From positions 1 to 42,496 of the forward strand of contig JANXYO010000094.1 of NCBI GenBank assembly GCA_025356015.1: a stretch of DNA of 42,496 nt, in the 5' to 3' direction. The first letter of the stretch is position 1, and each line of letters starts with the position of its first letter. Positions 17,487-25,865 of the stretch are shown here, piece by piece. Origin of the DNA: Spirochaetaceae bacterium. GTDB lineage: Bacteria; Spirochaetota; Spirochaetia; Treponematales; Rectinemataceae. A program made the translations under genes and the position numbers. Below the pieces are notes generated by a model that was not told where the DNA came from, ran no database searches, and saw only the letters and a program-made list of their open reading frames with translations.

Positions 17487-18550
17487 GTCTGCCCCTCCTT
17501 CGCCGGGCTCTCCGAGAGGCGCGCGAGGATCTCGTCGGCCGCCCTGTCCAGGGGAACGAGCATTTCAGCCCCGCCGTTCTCCCAGGCCTCCCGCGGCATG
17601 CCAAACACGACGGAGCTCGCCTCGTCCTGGGCCAGGCAGCGGCCGCCCTTGCGGCGGATGGCGAGAAGGCCTTCCGCTCCATCCCGCCCCATCCCCGTGA
17701 GGAGCATCGCCACCGCCCTGGCTCCCGCGACCTGGGCCACGGAGCCGAACAGGATGTCGACCGAGGGGCGGTGCCCGCAGGTCTTGGGCGCCTTGTCGCA
17801 GCGGACCATGAGGACAGCCGACTCCTTCACGAGCCGCATGTGGAAATCGCCGGGAGCCACCAGCGCCAAGCCGTCGCGAAGGACATCGCCGTCAACAGCC
17901 TCGCGCACCTCGAGCCCTGATTCCTTGTTGAGCGACTCGGCGAACATCTTGGTGAAGACGGGAGGCATGTGCTGGACGATCAGGATGGGCGGCATGTCCT
18001 TCGGCAGGGCCTGGAAGATGCTGCGCAGGGCGGTGGTCCCTCCCGTCGAGGCCCCGAGCGCGACGATCTGGTTGCGTTTCGGGGGGCGGGAAGTGGATCT
18101 TCGCCTTGAAGGCTGCGCGGCCGCCCTGGGCCTGAGCTTGCTCACGTCTGCCTTCGCCGCCTCCTTGATCCTCTCGGCGAGCTCGAGGAGCATCCGCTTC
18201 AGACCCTGGCCATCCTGGGTCGAGGGTTTCGCGACCACGTCGACGGCTCCTGCCTCGAGGGCCTCAAGGGCCCGGCGTGAACCCTCCTGGGTCACTGCCG
18301 AGACCACGATGACAGCCTTTGGATACTGGGGCATGAGGCGGCGCAGGAACTCGATGCCGTCCATGCCCGGCATCTCGACATCGAGAGTGATCACGTCGGG
18401 CTCGAGGAACACGATCTTGTCCCTGGCCGAGAGGACGTCGGAGGCCTTTCCCACGACCTCGATCTCGGGATCGAGGGAAAGGCCCCTTTCGATGAGCTCA
18501 CGGGCGATGGCCGAGTCGTCGACCACGAGGACCCTGGTCCTGGCCTTCAT
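17483..18550 (-). CDS. cheB: Chemotaxis protein-glutamate methylesterase CheB
   Basis: A 355-residue protein with an N-terminal receiver (D11-D12, acceptor D57 in VITLDVEMPGMDG, Lys in VAKPS) and a C-terminal methylesterase domain. The catalytic triad is S168 in LGASTGGT, H194 in VQHMP and D290 in GMGRDGA. A basic Ser/Arg-rich linker separates the domains near residues 140-160. It removes methyl groups from the receptors after phosphorylation by CheA. ATG 18550 overlaps the cheR stop by 4 bp; a longer frame extends inside cheR and is rejected. Confidence 0.95.
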   Translation of the reverse strand: MKARTRVLVVDDSAIARELIERGLSLDPEIEVVGKASDVLSARDKIVFLEPDVITLDVEMPGMDGIEFLRRLMPQYPKAVIVVSAVTQEGSRRALEALEAGAVDVVAKPSTQDGQGLKRMLLELAERIKEAAKADVSKLRPRAAAQPSRRRSTSRPPKRNQIVALGASTGGTTALRSIFQALPKDMPPILIVQHMPPVFTKMFAESLNKESGLEVREAVDGDVLRDGLALVAPGDFHMRLVKESAVLMVRCDKAPKTCGHRPSVDILFGSVAQVAGARAVAMLLTGMGRDGAEGLLAIRRKGGRCLAQDEASSVVFGMPREAWENGGAEMLVPLDRAADEILARLSESPAKEGQT

Positions 18551-19386
18551 TTGGCCTCCCCCCTCGAGTAGATCGCCGGGCTCAGGTACTCGAAAGGACA
18601 GGTCTCGCGGCGGAGCGACTCGGAATGGCCGATGAACAGGTTCCCGCCAGACTTGGTCACCGAGTACAGGGAGTTCACCAGGTGCTCGCGTGAGGCCGTG
18701 TCGAAATAGATCATGACGTTCCTGCAGAATATGATGTCGAAGCCGTGCTTTAGGGGCAGTCGCTCGCTCATGAGGTTCAACTTCTTGAAGAGGACCATGC
18801 CCTTGATCTCCTTCGCGACAGCGTATTTCCTGTCGCCCGTCTCCTCCATGTAGCGCGACCTGTAGGCCGGCGGCATCTCGTGGAGCTTCGCCTCGTCGTA
18901 GACACCCCTGGCCGCGCTGGCGAGGGCCGCCATGGAGATGTCGGTGGCTAGGATCCCGATATCGAGGCGGTCGGTCTCGGTACCGAAGTACTCGCGCACC
19001 AGCATCGCGATCGTGTAGGCCTCCTCGCCAGCCGCGCATCCCGCGCTCCAGATGCGGAAGGCGTAGTTGCCGCGGGAGAGCCTCGCCTTGGCGCGGGGGA
19101 GGATGACCTTCGACAGGAACTCGAAGTGGTCAGCCTCCCTGAAGAAGAAGGAATGGTTGGTCGTGATGAGGTTGAGGAGCTCGACCACCTCCTTGCCCGT
19201 GCCGTCGTTGCGCACGAGCTCGAAATACTCGGAGAATGACGCGATGCCGAGAGCGCGCAGGCGCTTGCTGAGCCTGCCGGCGACCAGTATTCGCTTCTCG
19301 TCGGTGAGACGTATGCCGAAGCGCTCGTAGATGAAAAGGGCCGCGAAGCGGAAGTCCGCGTCGCCGATCCTGATCAGGTCGCTCAT
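18547..19386 (-). CDS. cheR: Chemotaxis methyltransferase CheR
   Basis: A 279-residue SAM-dependent methyltransferase that adds methyl groups to glutamates of chemoreceptors. It has the N-terminal CheR_N helices (LITTNHSFFFREADHFEFL) and a catalytic domain with RIWSAGCAAGEEAYTIAML (SAM motif, about residues 111-129), ILATDIS, and IIFCRNVMIYFD. The length is normal. A GGGGAGA site precedes the ATG; cheW ends 16 bp upstream. Confidence 0.95.
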   Translation of the reverse strand: MSDLIRIGDADFRFAALFIYERFGIRLTDEKRILVAGRLSKRLRALGIASFSEYFELVRNDGTGKEVVELLNLITTNHSFFFREADHFEFLSKVILPRAKARLSRGNYAFRIWSAGCAAGEEAYTIAMLVREYFGTETDRLDIGILATDISMAALASAARGVYDEAKLHEMPPAYRSRYMEETGDRKYAVAKEIKGMVLFKKLNLMSERLPLKHGFDIIFCRNVMIYFDTASREHLVNSLYSVTKSGGNLFIGHSESLRRETCPFEYLSPAIYSRGEAK

Positions 19387-19402
19387 CGCGTCATTCTCCC
19401 CA

Positions 19403-19936
19403 TCATGCGCTCTTCGTGGCTGGGTCTTCGACCAGGCTGCGGATTTCCTCGTCCTCGATTATCTTCTCGACATCGATGAGGATCTTCACGGCCTCTCCCG
19501 CCTTCCCAAGCCCAGAGATGTAGCGGTCCTTCCCACTCGCCGACTTGAAGCGTGGCGGGGGCTCGATGTTGGCTTCCGAGATCTCCATGACCTCCTCGAC
19601 CGTGTCCACGATGAAGCCGATCCTCACCCCGCCGATCTCGGTCACGACGATGCAGGTCCTGTCGTCGTAGGCCCTCTCCTCCAAGGTGAAGCGCAGGCGC
19701 AGGTCGACGATGGGGATCACCTTCCCGCGGAGGTTGATCACGCCCTTCACGTAGTCGGGCATGTCTGGCACCGCGGAGATCTTCTGCAGCTCAATTATCT
19801 CGATGATATGCCGTATCCCGATCCCGTAGGACTCCTTGCCTATCCGGAAGAACAGGTACTTGTCGGCCTGGGTATCCTCGTTGTCGTCCTCGACGATCGT
19901 GTCGTCGAGGGTCTCTCTTCTGCTTGTTTCGGCCAT
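19403..19936 (-). CDS. cheW: Chemotaxis coupling protein CheW
   Basis: A 177-residue adaptor that links chemoreceptors to CheA. An acidic N-terminal tail of ~25 residues precedes the CheW fold: KYLFFRIGKESYGIGIRHIIEII, the conserved PDYVKGVINLRGKVIPIVDLR, and VGFIVDTVEEV-like strands, here RIGFIVDTVEEVMEI. ATG 19936 and ATG 19945 are both in frame; 19936 has the better spacing from AGGGA. It starts 12 bp after the large receptor gene. Confidence 0.93.
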   Translation of the reverse strand: MAETSRRETLDDTIVEDDNEDTQADKYLFFRIGKESYGIGIRHIIEIIELQKISAVPDMPDYVKGVINLRGKVIPIVDLRLRFTLEERAYDDRTCIVVTEIGGVRIGFIVDTVEEVMEISEANIEPPPRFKSASGKDRYISGLGKAGEAVKILIDVEKIIEDEEIRSLVEDPATKSA

Positions 19937-19948
19937 TTTCCGCATTCC

Positions 19949-22900
19949 CTAGAACTTGCCGAAGTTGTCGTCGTCGAGGGCGATCAGGTCGGCCGGGTTC
20001 ACCCGCTGGCCCGGAGCCTTCTTCCGCGCAGCCTCGTGCCCACGCCCCTGGACTGGCGCGGGAGCTCCGCTGGTCGTGGTCCTGTGGCCCTGCTGCTTCG
20101 CGAGCTCGTCCCTGAGCATCTGCATCATCTCGTTGTTGTTCATCCGCTTGTCCGAGGCCTTGAGCACGAAGCGTCCGAGCATCCCCTTTAGCTGCTGGGA
20201 CTGGGAGCTGAGCTCCTCGGCCGCGGACGCGCTCTCCTCGGCGCTGGCCGTGTTGGACTGGGTGACCTGGTCGATCTGCCCCAGGCCGGTGGAGATCTGC
20301 TCGAGGCCCTGGGTCTGCTCCTTGCTTGCTGTGGAGACCTCCTCGGCGAGGGTGGCGACCTTGGCCGCCCCGTCCACGATCGCGGCGAGCTGCTTGGCCG
20401 TGACGTCCACGAGGCTGTTGCCCCGCTCGATGTTGCTGATGGCCTCGTCGACCATCCTGGTCGTGTCCTTGACCGAGCTCGCCGACCTCACCGCGAGGTT
20501 TCGCACTTCCTCGGCGACGACCGCGAAGCCCTTGCCGTACTTGCCCGCCCTCGCCGCCTCGACGTTCGCATTGAGCGCGAGCAAGTTGATCTGGAAGCTG
20601 ATGTCGTCGATCGCCTTGACGATCTTGCGGATCTCCTCGGCACTTGCGTTGATGTCGGTCATCGCGGCTACGAGGTCCTTCATCTGGATGTTGCCCTGCT
20701 CCGCGTTGTCCCTCGCGGTCTTGGCCAGGCTGTTCACCTGGATCGCGTTCTCGGTGTTCTGCTTGGTCTGGCCCGCGACCTCGGTGATCGAGGAGGTGAT
20801 CTGCTCGAGGGAACTCGCCTGCTCGGTGGCGCCCTGGGAAAGTGACTGGCTCGCCTGGGAGACCTGGAGGGATCCGGCAGTGACCTGCTCGACGGCGGTG
20901 TTCACCTGTCCGAGGATGTCGTTGAAGGAGTCGAGGGAATCGACGAGGGCCTTCTTCAGTATGTCGAAGTCCCCCCTGTAGTCCCCGCTCATCACCACGG
21001 TGAGGTCTCCCTCGGCGAGGCGCTTGAGGACGGTGATGGTCTCGTTGATCGGCGTGATCACGAGGTCGAGGGTCTGGTTTACCCCGTCGACGATCTTCCT
21101 GTAGTCGCCCTGGTGCTTTGAGGCCTCGGCACGGGTACCCAGCCTTCCCTCGACCGCTGCCTGCGCGAGCATGGCGGCGTCACTCACGAGGGCGTTGATG
21201 CTGTCGATTGCGACGTTGAGGTTGTTCTTGATCAGATTGAAATCGCCGTTGTAGTTCTCGGTGATCTTGGCGGGGATGGCTCCCTTAGAGATCTGGTCGA
21301 CGTAGGCCGCGGCGACGTTAAGGGGTCCGATCACGGCCTCGAGGGTCTGGTTGATACCAGCAACCAGGGTGTTCCAGCCGCCGACGAATTTCTGGGCCTC
21401 AGCGCGGGTCTCGAGCTTGCCGCCTATCGCCGCCTTCACAAGCTTGTCCGTCTCTGACAGGAGCTCTGCCATCATGCGCACAAGGTTGTTGAGGTTCTGC
21501 TTGATGAGGTTGTACTGGCCCTTGTAGACAGTCGTGATCTCCGGGGGGATCACGCCCTTGGCGACCTTGTCCACATAGTCCGCGGTGACCATGAGAGGAT
21601 CTACGATGTTGGTGATGGTGTCGTTGATGCCTGCCACGAGCTTGTTCCAGCCGCCGACGAACTTCGCGGCGTCAGCCCTGGTATCAAGTGCTCCGTCGGC
21701 TGCGGCCTTGACGATCTTGTCGGTCTCAGCGAGGAGCTCCGACATCATGCGCACCATGTTGTTGAGGTTGGTCTTTATGACGTTGTACTGACCCTTGTAG
21801 ACCGTGGTGATCTCCGGAGGGATCACGCCCTTGGAGACCTTGTCCACGTAGTCTGCGGTGACGTTGAGCGGATCGACGATGTTGGTTATGGTGTCGTTGA
21901 CACCCTTGACCAGCTGGTTCCAACCGCCGAGGAAGAGACCGGCGTTGGCGCGCTTGTCGAGTTCACCGTCGGCCGCGGCCTTGATGATCACGTCGGTCTC
22001 CTTGAGGAGGTCCGACATCATCTTCACGACTGTGTTGAGGTTGTTCTTGATGACGTTGAAGTCGCCGTTGTAGGTCTCGACGATCATGGGCGGTATCACG
22101 CCCTTGCTTATGTCCTCGACGTACCTGGCGGTTACGTTGAGGGGGCCGATCACGGAGTCGAGTGTCTTGTTTACGCCTTCCACGATCTTCCTGTAGTCGC
22201 CCTGGTGCTTGCTCACATCTGCCCGCGTGGCAAGCCTCCCCTCTATTGCCGCGGTGACAAGCATTCCAGCGTCGGCGATGAGGGCGGCAATGTTGTCCTC
22301 GAGCTTGTTGACCGACACCGCCATGAGGCCGAACTCGTCCTTCGAGCCTGTTTCCATCCTCTCTGATACATCCCCCTTGGCGATCATGTCGATGTGCCTG
22401 ACCGTCTTTCCAAGGGCCTTGGCGATCGAGCTGCCGAGCATCAGGCCGAGGGCGATGGCGACGCCAAAGGCAATGACGGTGAAAACGACCACGACGGAGA
22501 TGGCCTGGGCAGCCGACGCGACCGCGGCCTTGGGGACGTCCTCGCCATAGTATTTCTGGTCGTAGTCAGCGACCTTCTGGGCCTTGGCCATCATGTCCTC
22601 GAAGATCGCCCGCTTGTCCCCAGAGACAAGCTCATAGATCTGGGCGACGATGGAGTCGCGCTCAGATGCCGTGGCGGCTGCCACGGGCGCGTTGCGGCCG
22701 GCGACCGCCGCGACCGCCACCTGGCTGGGGGTCTTGCGGTATTTGTCCACGAGGGCCACGATCGAGTCATTGTAGGCGGCTGCCGCGGGCAGGGAGGACT
22801 TGAAGGTATCCCAGAGCCGCTGCTCCTCGGGGGTGTTGGACGTGCCCTCCCATCGCTTGATCGCCTCGTCGCGGATGGCGCGGGCATCTGCCAGGTTCTT

Positions 22901-23149
22901 CTTCTCCATCTGGATGTAGTTGTCATCCAGGAGTCCCGATGGGTTGGCAAGGGACCTGACCGCCGCGTCGATTGCGTAGAGCTGGGTCTGCACATTGTTG
23001 ATGGCCACGATGGTCGGGATGTAGTTGACGCTGTTGTTCGACAGCGAGGTCTCCAGGTTGCCCAGCTGGATGATCCCCAGGACTCCCACGACGCCGCAGA
23101 GCACGGCGACCGAGACGAATCCGACGAGGAGCTTCGTCCTAATCTTCAT
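19949..23149 (-). CDS. Large chemoreceptor with poly-HAMP array
   Basis: A 1066-residue methyl-accepting chemotaxis protein. A first membrane helix (residues 9-29) and a second (~218-240) flank a 190-residue helical periplasmic domain, probably a four-helix bundle. After a HAMP domain (~240-300), four 91-residue repeats run from 311 to 674, with a partial fifth unit to ~755. Each repeat resembles a HAMP pair (PLNVTADYVDKVSKG and similar). The signalling tip FQINLLALNANVEAARAGKYGKGFAVVAEEVR is near residue 870. A flexible 60-residue tail ends in DDDNFGKF, which fits the loose pentapeptide consensus for CheR/CheB tethering (aromatic, two residues, aromatic). An AGGA site precedes the ATG. It lies between cheA and cheW and is probably the main receptor for this pathway. 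Confidence 0.93.
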   Translation of the reverse strand: MKIRTKLLVGFVSVAVLCGVVGVLGIIQLGNLETSLSNNSVNYIPTIVAINNVQTQLYAIDAAVRSLANPSGLLDDNYIQMEKKNLADARAIRDEAIKRWEGTSNTPEEQRLWDTFKSSLPAAAAYNDSIVALVDKYRKTPSQVAVAAVAGRNAPVAAATASERDSIVAQIYELVSGDKRAIFEDMMAKAQKVADYDQKYYGEDVPKAAVASAAQAISVVVVFTVIAFGVAIALGLMLGSSIAKALGKTVRHIDMIAKGDVSERMETGSKDEFGLMAVSVNKLEDNIAALIADAGMLVTAAIEGRLATRADVSKHQGDYRKIVEGVNKTLDSVIGPLNVTARYVEDISKGVIPPMIVETYNGDFNVIKNNLNTVVKMMSDLLKETDVIIKAAADGELDKRANAGLFLGGWNQLVKGVNDTITNIVDPLNVTADYVDKVSKGVIPPEITTVYKGQYNVIKTNLNNMVRMMSELLAETDKIVKAAADGALDTRADAAKFVGGWNKLVAGINDTITNIVDPLMVTADYVDKVAKGVIPPEITTVYKGQYNLIKQNLNNLVRMMAELLSETDKLVKAAIGGKLETRAEAQKFVGGWNTLVAGINQTLEAVIGPLNVAAAYVDQISKGAIPAKITENYNGDFNLIKNNLNVAIDSINALVSDAAMLAQAAVEGRLGTRAEASKHQGDYRKIVDGVNQTLDLVITPINETITVLKRLAEGDLTVVMSGDYRGDFDILKKALVDSLDSFNDILGQVNTAVEQVTAGSLQVSQASQSLSQGATEQASSLEQITSSITEVAGQTKQNTENAIQVNSLAKTARDNAEQGNIQMKDLVAAMTDINASAEEIRKIVKAIDDISFQINLLALNANVEAARAGKYGKGFAVVAEEVRNLAVRSASSVKDTTRMVDEAISNIERGNSLVDVTAKQLAAIVDGAAKVATLAEEVSTASKEQTQGLEQISTGLGQIDQVTQSNTASAEESASAAEELSSQSQQLKGMLGRFVLKASDKRMNNNEMMQMLRDELAKQQGHRTTTSGAPAPVQGRGHEAARKKAPGQRVNPADLIALDDDNFGKF
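21128..22219 (-). repeat. Four tandem 273-bp repeats inside the chemoreceptor gene
   Basis: Four in-frame units of 273 bp (91 residues each; protein residues 311-401, 402-492, 493-583, 584-674) follow without spacers, with a partly matching fifth unit after them. Units 2 and 3 are the most alike. Unit 1 and the fifth unit open with SKHQGDYRKIV, while units 2-4 open with a GGWN.LV pattern, so the outer and inner copies form two subfamilies. This suggests expansion by internal duplication followed by divergence. Confidence 0.9.
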
Positions 23150-23180
23150 TGCAATCCTCCCTAGAGCGAAAACGTCCCGC

Positions 23181-25451
23181 CTACTCGAGGCGGAGTGACA
23201 TGAGCCTTCCCGTATCGATGATGAAACTCACAGTGCCATCGCCAAGGATGGAACAGCCCGATATGCCTTCAACCTTACCCAGGTACTCCGAAAGCGACTT
23301 GACGACGATCTGCTGATTGCCCACCACCTCGTCGATGAGCAGGCAGGCCCGCCGCTCTGCGTTGCGGATGATTATCACGATGCCGGCGAGGGGATCGCGG
23401 ACGGCCCCGGGTATGGCGAAGATCTCCCCCAAGGCCATGAGGGGCAGGAGGGAGCCGCGCACGTTGACGGTCATCTCGCCCCTGTCGGTCTCGGTGAGCT
23501 GGGCCGGGGCGACCTTGAAGAACTCGAGGATGTCGCCCAATGGTATGGAGTAGAAGTTTCCGCCGGCCCGCAGGGTGATCCCGTCGATGATGGCCATGGT
23601 GAGCGGGATCTTGAGGACAAACTCGGTGAACTGGCCGCTCTCCGTCCTTATGTCGACCCTGCCCCTGATCCGCTCGAGGTTCTTGCGCACAACGTCCATG
23701 CCCACGCCCCGGCCGGAGACCTCGGTAACCTTCTCCGAGGTTGAGAAGCCAGGCTCGAAGATGATCTTCCAGACCTCCTCGTCCGACAGGGTCTCAGGGT
23801 CGACGCTCAGGAGCCCCCTATCCTGGGCCTTCCTCAAGATGCGCTCGCGGTCGAGGCCCGCGCCGTCGTCCCTCACGCTTATCCAGATCTCCGAGCCCTC
23901 GTAGCGCGCGTCCAGGCGTATGCTCGCCGTTGCGCTCTTGCCCGCTGCGGCCCGGCGGGGGCCATCCTCTATGCCGTGGTCAAGGGCGTTGCGTAGGATG
24001 TGGACCAGGGGGTCGGACACCTGCTCTATGACGTTCTTGTCCATCTCCGTCTCGGCTCCGGTTACTATGAACTCGGCGGGCTTTCCGGTCTTGCGGGAGA
24101 GGTCGTGGACCAGGCGGGACATCTTGTGGAAAAGGGCCTCGAGGGGGATCATCCGGATCATCATCGTGGTTTCCTGGATCTCACGGCTGATCTTGTTGAG
24201 GCTCAGGTAGGCCTTGTTGAAGTTGTCGAGCTTGAGGCCGGCGAGGTCAGGGCTGTTGTAGACCATGGACTCGGCCGTGATGAGCTCCCCTACGAGCTCG
24301 AAGAGCTTGTCCAGCTTCGCGGTGTCGACCCTGATCTCCTTGCGCTGGACTTCCTCCGCGGCCCGGCGCTCCGGCGAGAGAGCGGCCTTCTGGATGACGA
24401 GGGCGGCCTCGACGTCTGCTGGGCTCGCCGCCCCCTCGGCGACGAGGATCTCCCCGATCGGCCTCTCCTGCATCTCCAGAGCCTTCCTGACCGCGTCCTC
24501 GCTCGCCGCGCCGATGCCGACGAGGATCTCCCCGAGGGGCTTGAAGAAGTCACCCTGCCCGCCCAGGGCCGCGTTGGCTGACATGGCCGCCTTGGCCTGC
24601 CCATGGCTAGGCGCGGCTGGCGGCTCGGCTCCATCCTGCCCGAGCTCGGTTTCGGCTCTGATCTCCACTGTGCCGATGCAGGACCTGATCGCATCCACGC
24701 CGGCGATCAAGCCGTTGGCGAGGGACTCGTTGATCGGGACCTCGCCCCTGCGGGCCCTGTCCAGATGGCTCTCGAGGCTCATGCAGAGCCCCTCGAGGGA
24801 GGCGAAATCGAAGAAGCCAGAATTGCCCTTTATCGTATGGACTGCCCTGAAGAGGTCGTTGACGAGGGCGGTGCTGTCCATTGTAGTGACAAGCACAAGG
24901 GCCTTGCGCTCGACTTCGTCCACGAGGTCGGCGCATTCGACGAGGAAGCGCTCGACCATGTCGCGGGAGACGAGCTCGCTGAGGACGATGACATTGGCGG
25001 GCGTAGGGGACAGCACCGCGGCCGGGGCCGTCTTCGCTTGCGCGATTGCCGCAACGCAGGAGCGCAGGATCCCCGCCTGGGCCCGGCCCGCATCGAGGAG
25101 CTCGTCGTCGTTGTTGTCGCGCTCAACAGCCTGGATCATCTTCCGCAGGAGGTCGATTGTCTGGTAGATGACATCGAGGGCATCGGGGCTCAGGGCCTCC
25201 CTGCCCTTGATGAAGACCTCGAGGAGGGTCTCGGCATCGTGGGTGAGGAGCTTGATCGCCTCGAAGCCGAGGAAGCCGGCCGAACCTTTTACCGAATGGA
25301 AGAGACGGAAGACGGAATTGAGGCAGTCGTCGTTGCAGGACTTGTCGAGCTGGCCGAGCTGAGCCTCGGCGTCGTCGAGCCGCTCGAAGCCTTCGGCCAC
25401 GAAGGAGGCGATGATCTCCGCAGTCTGATTATCAACCTTCCTCTTAGCCAT
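23181..25451 (-). CDS. cheA: Chemotaxis histidine kinase CheA with two Hpt domains
   Basis: A 756-residue kinase. Two phosphotransfer domains are present: H52 in LFHSVKGSAGF and H205 in AVHTIKGNSGF. Where a CheY-binding P2 domain is expected there are two short repeats (PLGEILVGIGAASEDAVRKAL at 305-325, PIGEILVAEGAASPADVEAAL at 331-351), which look like the MshEN/GspE N-terminal motif. The P3 dimerisation helices follow (VDTAKLDKLFELVGELI), then the ATPase: HILRNALDHGIE, DDGAGLD, GFSTSEKVTEVSGRGVGMDVV. The C-terminus is a CheW-like P5 domain (TLRAGGNFYSIPLGDI to the end). The ATG overlaps a possible upstream leader ORF by 8 bp and has only a weak ribosome site. Confidence 0.95.
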   Translation of the reverse strand: MAKRKVDNQTAEIIASFVAEGFERLDDAEAQLGQLDKSCNDDCLNSVFRLFHSVKGSAGFLGFEAIKLLTHDAETLLEVFIKGREALSPDALDVIYQTIDLLRKMIQAVERDNNDDELLDAGRAQAGILRSCVAAIAQAKTAPAAVLSPTPANVIVLSELVSRDMVERFLVECADLVDEVERKALVLVTTMDSTALVNDLFRAVHTIKGNSGFFDFASLEGLCMSLESHLDRARRGEVPINESLANGLIAGVDAIRSCIGTVEIRAETELGQDGAEPPAAPSHGQAKAAMSANAALGGQGDFFKPLGEILVGIGAASEDAVRKALEMQERPIGEILVAEGAASPADVEAALVIQKAALSPERRAAEEVQRKEIRVDTAKLDKLFELVGELITAESMVYNSPDLAGLKLDNFNKAYLSLNKISREIQETTMMIRMIPLEALFHKMSRLVHDLSRKTGKPAEFIVTGAETEMDKNVIEQVSDPLVHILRNALDHGIEDGPRRAAAGKSATASIRLDARYEGSEIWISVRDDGAGLDRERILRKAQDRGLLSVDPETLSDEEVWKIIFEPGFSTSEKVTEVSGRGVGMDVVRKNLERIRGRVDIRTESGQFTEFVLKIPLTMAIIDGITLRAGGNFYSIPLGDILEFFKVAPAQLTETDRGEMTVNVRGSLLPLMALGEIFAIPGAVRDPLAGIVIIIRNAERRACLLIDEVVGNQQIVVKSLSEYLGKVEGISGCSILGDGTVSFIIDTGRLMSLRLE

Positions 25452-25623
25452 TGGCTTCTGGTCCCCGCTGCGAGCCTCCGGCCAGCCTGAGGCTCGGGCT
25501 CGAAGTGCCCGTCAGGGTGCCGCTGCTGCCCGGCCGCCTGGTGACCGCAAATACCGTACCGGTGATCGTGTCCCCGTTCTGTTCGGGGTAGCCGCCTGCC
25601 CCTCTCGGTTTTTTGTCCCGCAT
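25444..25623 (-). CDS. Possible 59-residue leader protein upstream of cheA
   Basis: A small frame starting MRDKKPRGAGGYPEQNG and ending SQRGPEANG, with a GGGGGAAGG purine run right before its ATG (2-3 bp, rather close). The last 8 bp overlap the cheA start, a layout typical of translational coupling, and cheA itself has a poor ribosome site. The sequence is basic at the N-terminus, then Gly/Ser/Thr-rich, without a signal peptide or motif; a beta-strand-like GDTITGTVFAVTRR is the only ordered segment. No family was recognised. It could be a real small protein or only a translated leader. The predicted sigma-54 start site lies ~32 bases upstream, so it would be in the transcript. Confidence 0.42.
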   Translation of the reverse strand: MRDKKPRGAGGYPEQNGDTITGTVFAVTRRPGSSGTLTGTSSPSLRLAGGSQRGPEANG

Positions 25624-25664
25624 GACCTTCCCCCGTGGCTTCCGCCTGAGCTTCGCCTCAAGTA

Positions 25665-25682
25665 AAGCAGGCTTCGTGCCAA
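25665..25682 (-). promoter_or_regulatory. Candidate sigma-54 promoter of the chemotaxis operon
   Basis: The minus strand reads TTGGCACGAAGCCTGCTT. It matches the -24/-12 consensus TTGGCACG-N4-TTGCW except for C instead of T at the first base of the -12 element, and the GG-to-GC distance is the required one. The start is expected near 25655, about 32 bases before the small leader ORF and ~200 before cheA. Confidence 0.5.
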
Positions 25683-25695
25683 GCGGTCATGAGGC

Positions 25696-25756
25696 CCGTA
25701 TGTGCATGCGGGGAAAGAAACAGCTCGATGATGTGGGGAGGCCTCGCGGGAGCTGT
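25696..25756 (-). promoter_or_regulatory. Dyads upstream of the sigma-54 promoter
   Basis: ACAGCTC (25720-25726) and GAGCTGT (25750-25756) are a perfect 7-bp inverted repeat about 65-100 bp upstream of the predicted start. Next to it 25696-25713 is an imperfect palindrome (CCCG...CGGG). Sigma-54 promoters need an activator bound at such a distance, so these are candidate activator sites. The rest of the 242-bp gap between 25624 and 25865 shows no gene; it is less GC-rich than the surroundings near 25795-25825. Confidence 0.25.
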
Positions 25757-25865
25757 CTTCAACCAAGGTTGCGGAGCCTTCCTGCGAAATTCCTTTAGTC
25801 TTTCTGTCAAAATAAATTAGCCTGAATCCCCCGTGGTTGATCCCGGCACGATGATTGAGCGCCTT

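Noticed and set aside
18551-19039. N-terminal extension of CheB
   Set aside because: It lies inside cheR in another frame; ATG 18550 gives the normal receiver start and a 4-bp ATGA overlap.
21128-22219. Tandem repeats considered as a mobile or CRISPR-like element
   Set aside because: The units are in-frame, diverged coding repeats of a chemoreceptor with no spacers, terminal repeats or transposase.
25512-25766. An 84-codon minus-strand frame before cheA
   Set aside because: Its start has no ribosome site, it overlaps the sigma-54 element, and it does not couple to cheA; the 59-codon frame is the better candidate.
25805-25810. TTGACA on the minus strand as a sigma-70 -35 box for the chemotaxis operon
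   Set aside because: The hexamer is perfect but no acceptable -10 is found 16-18 bp downstream; the sigma-54 match closer to the gene is better.
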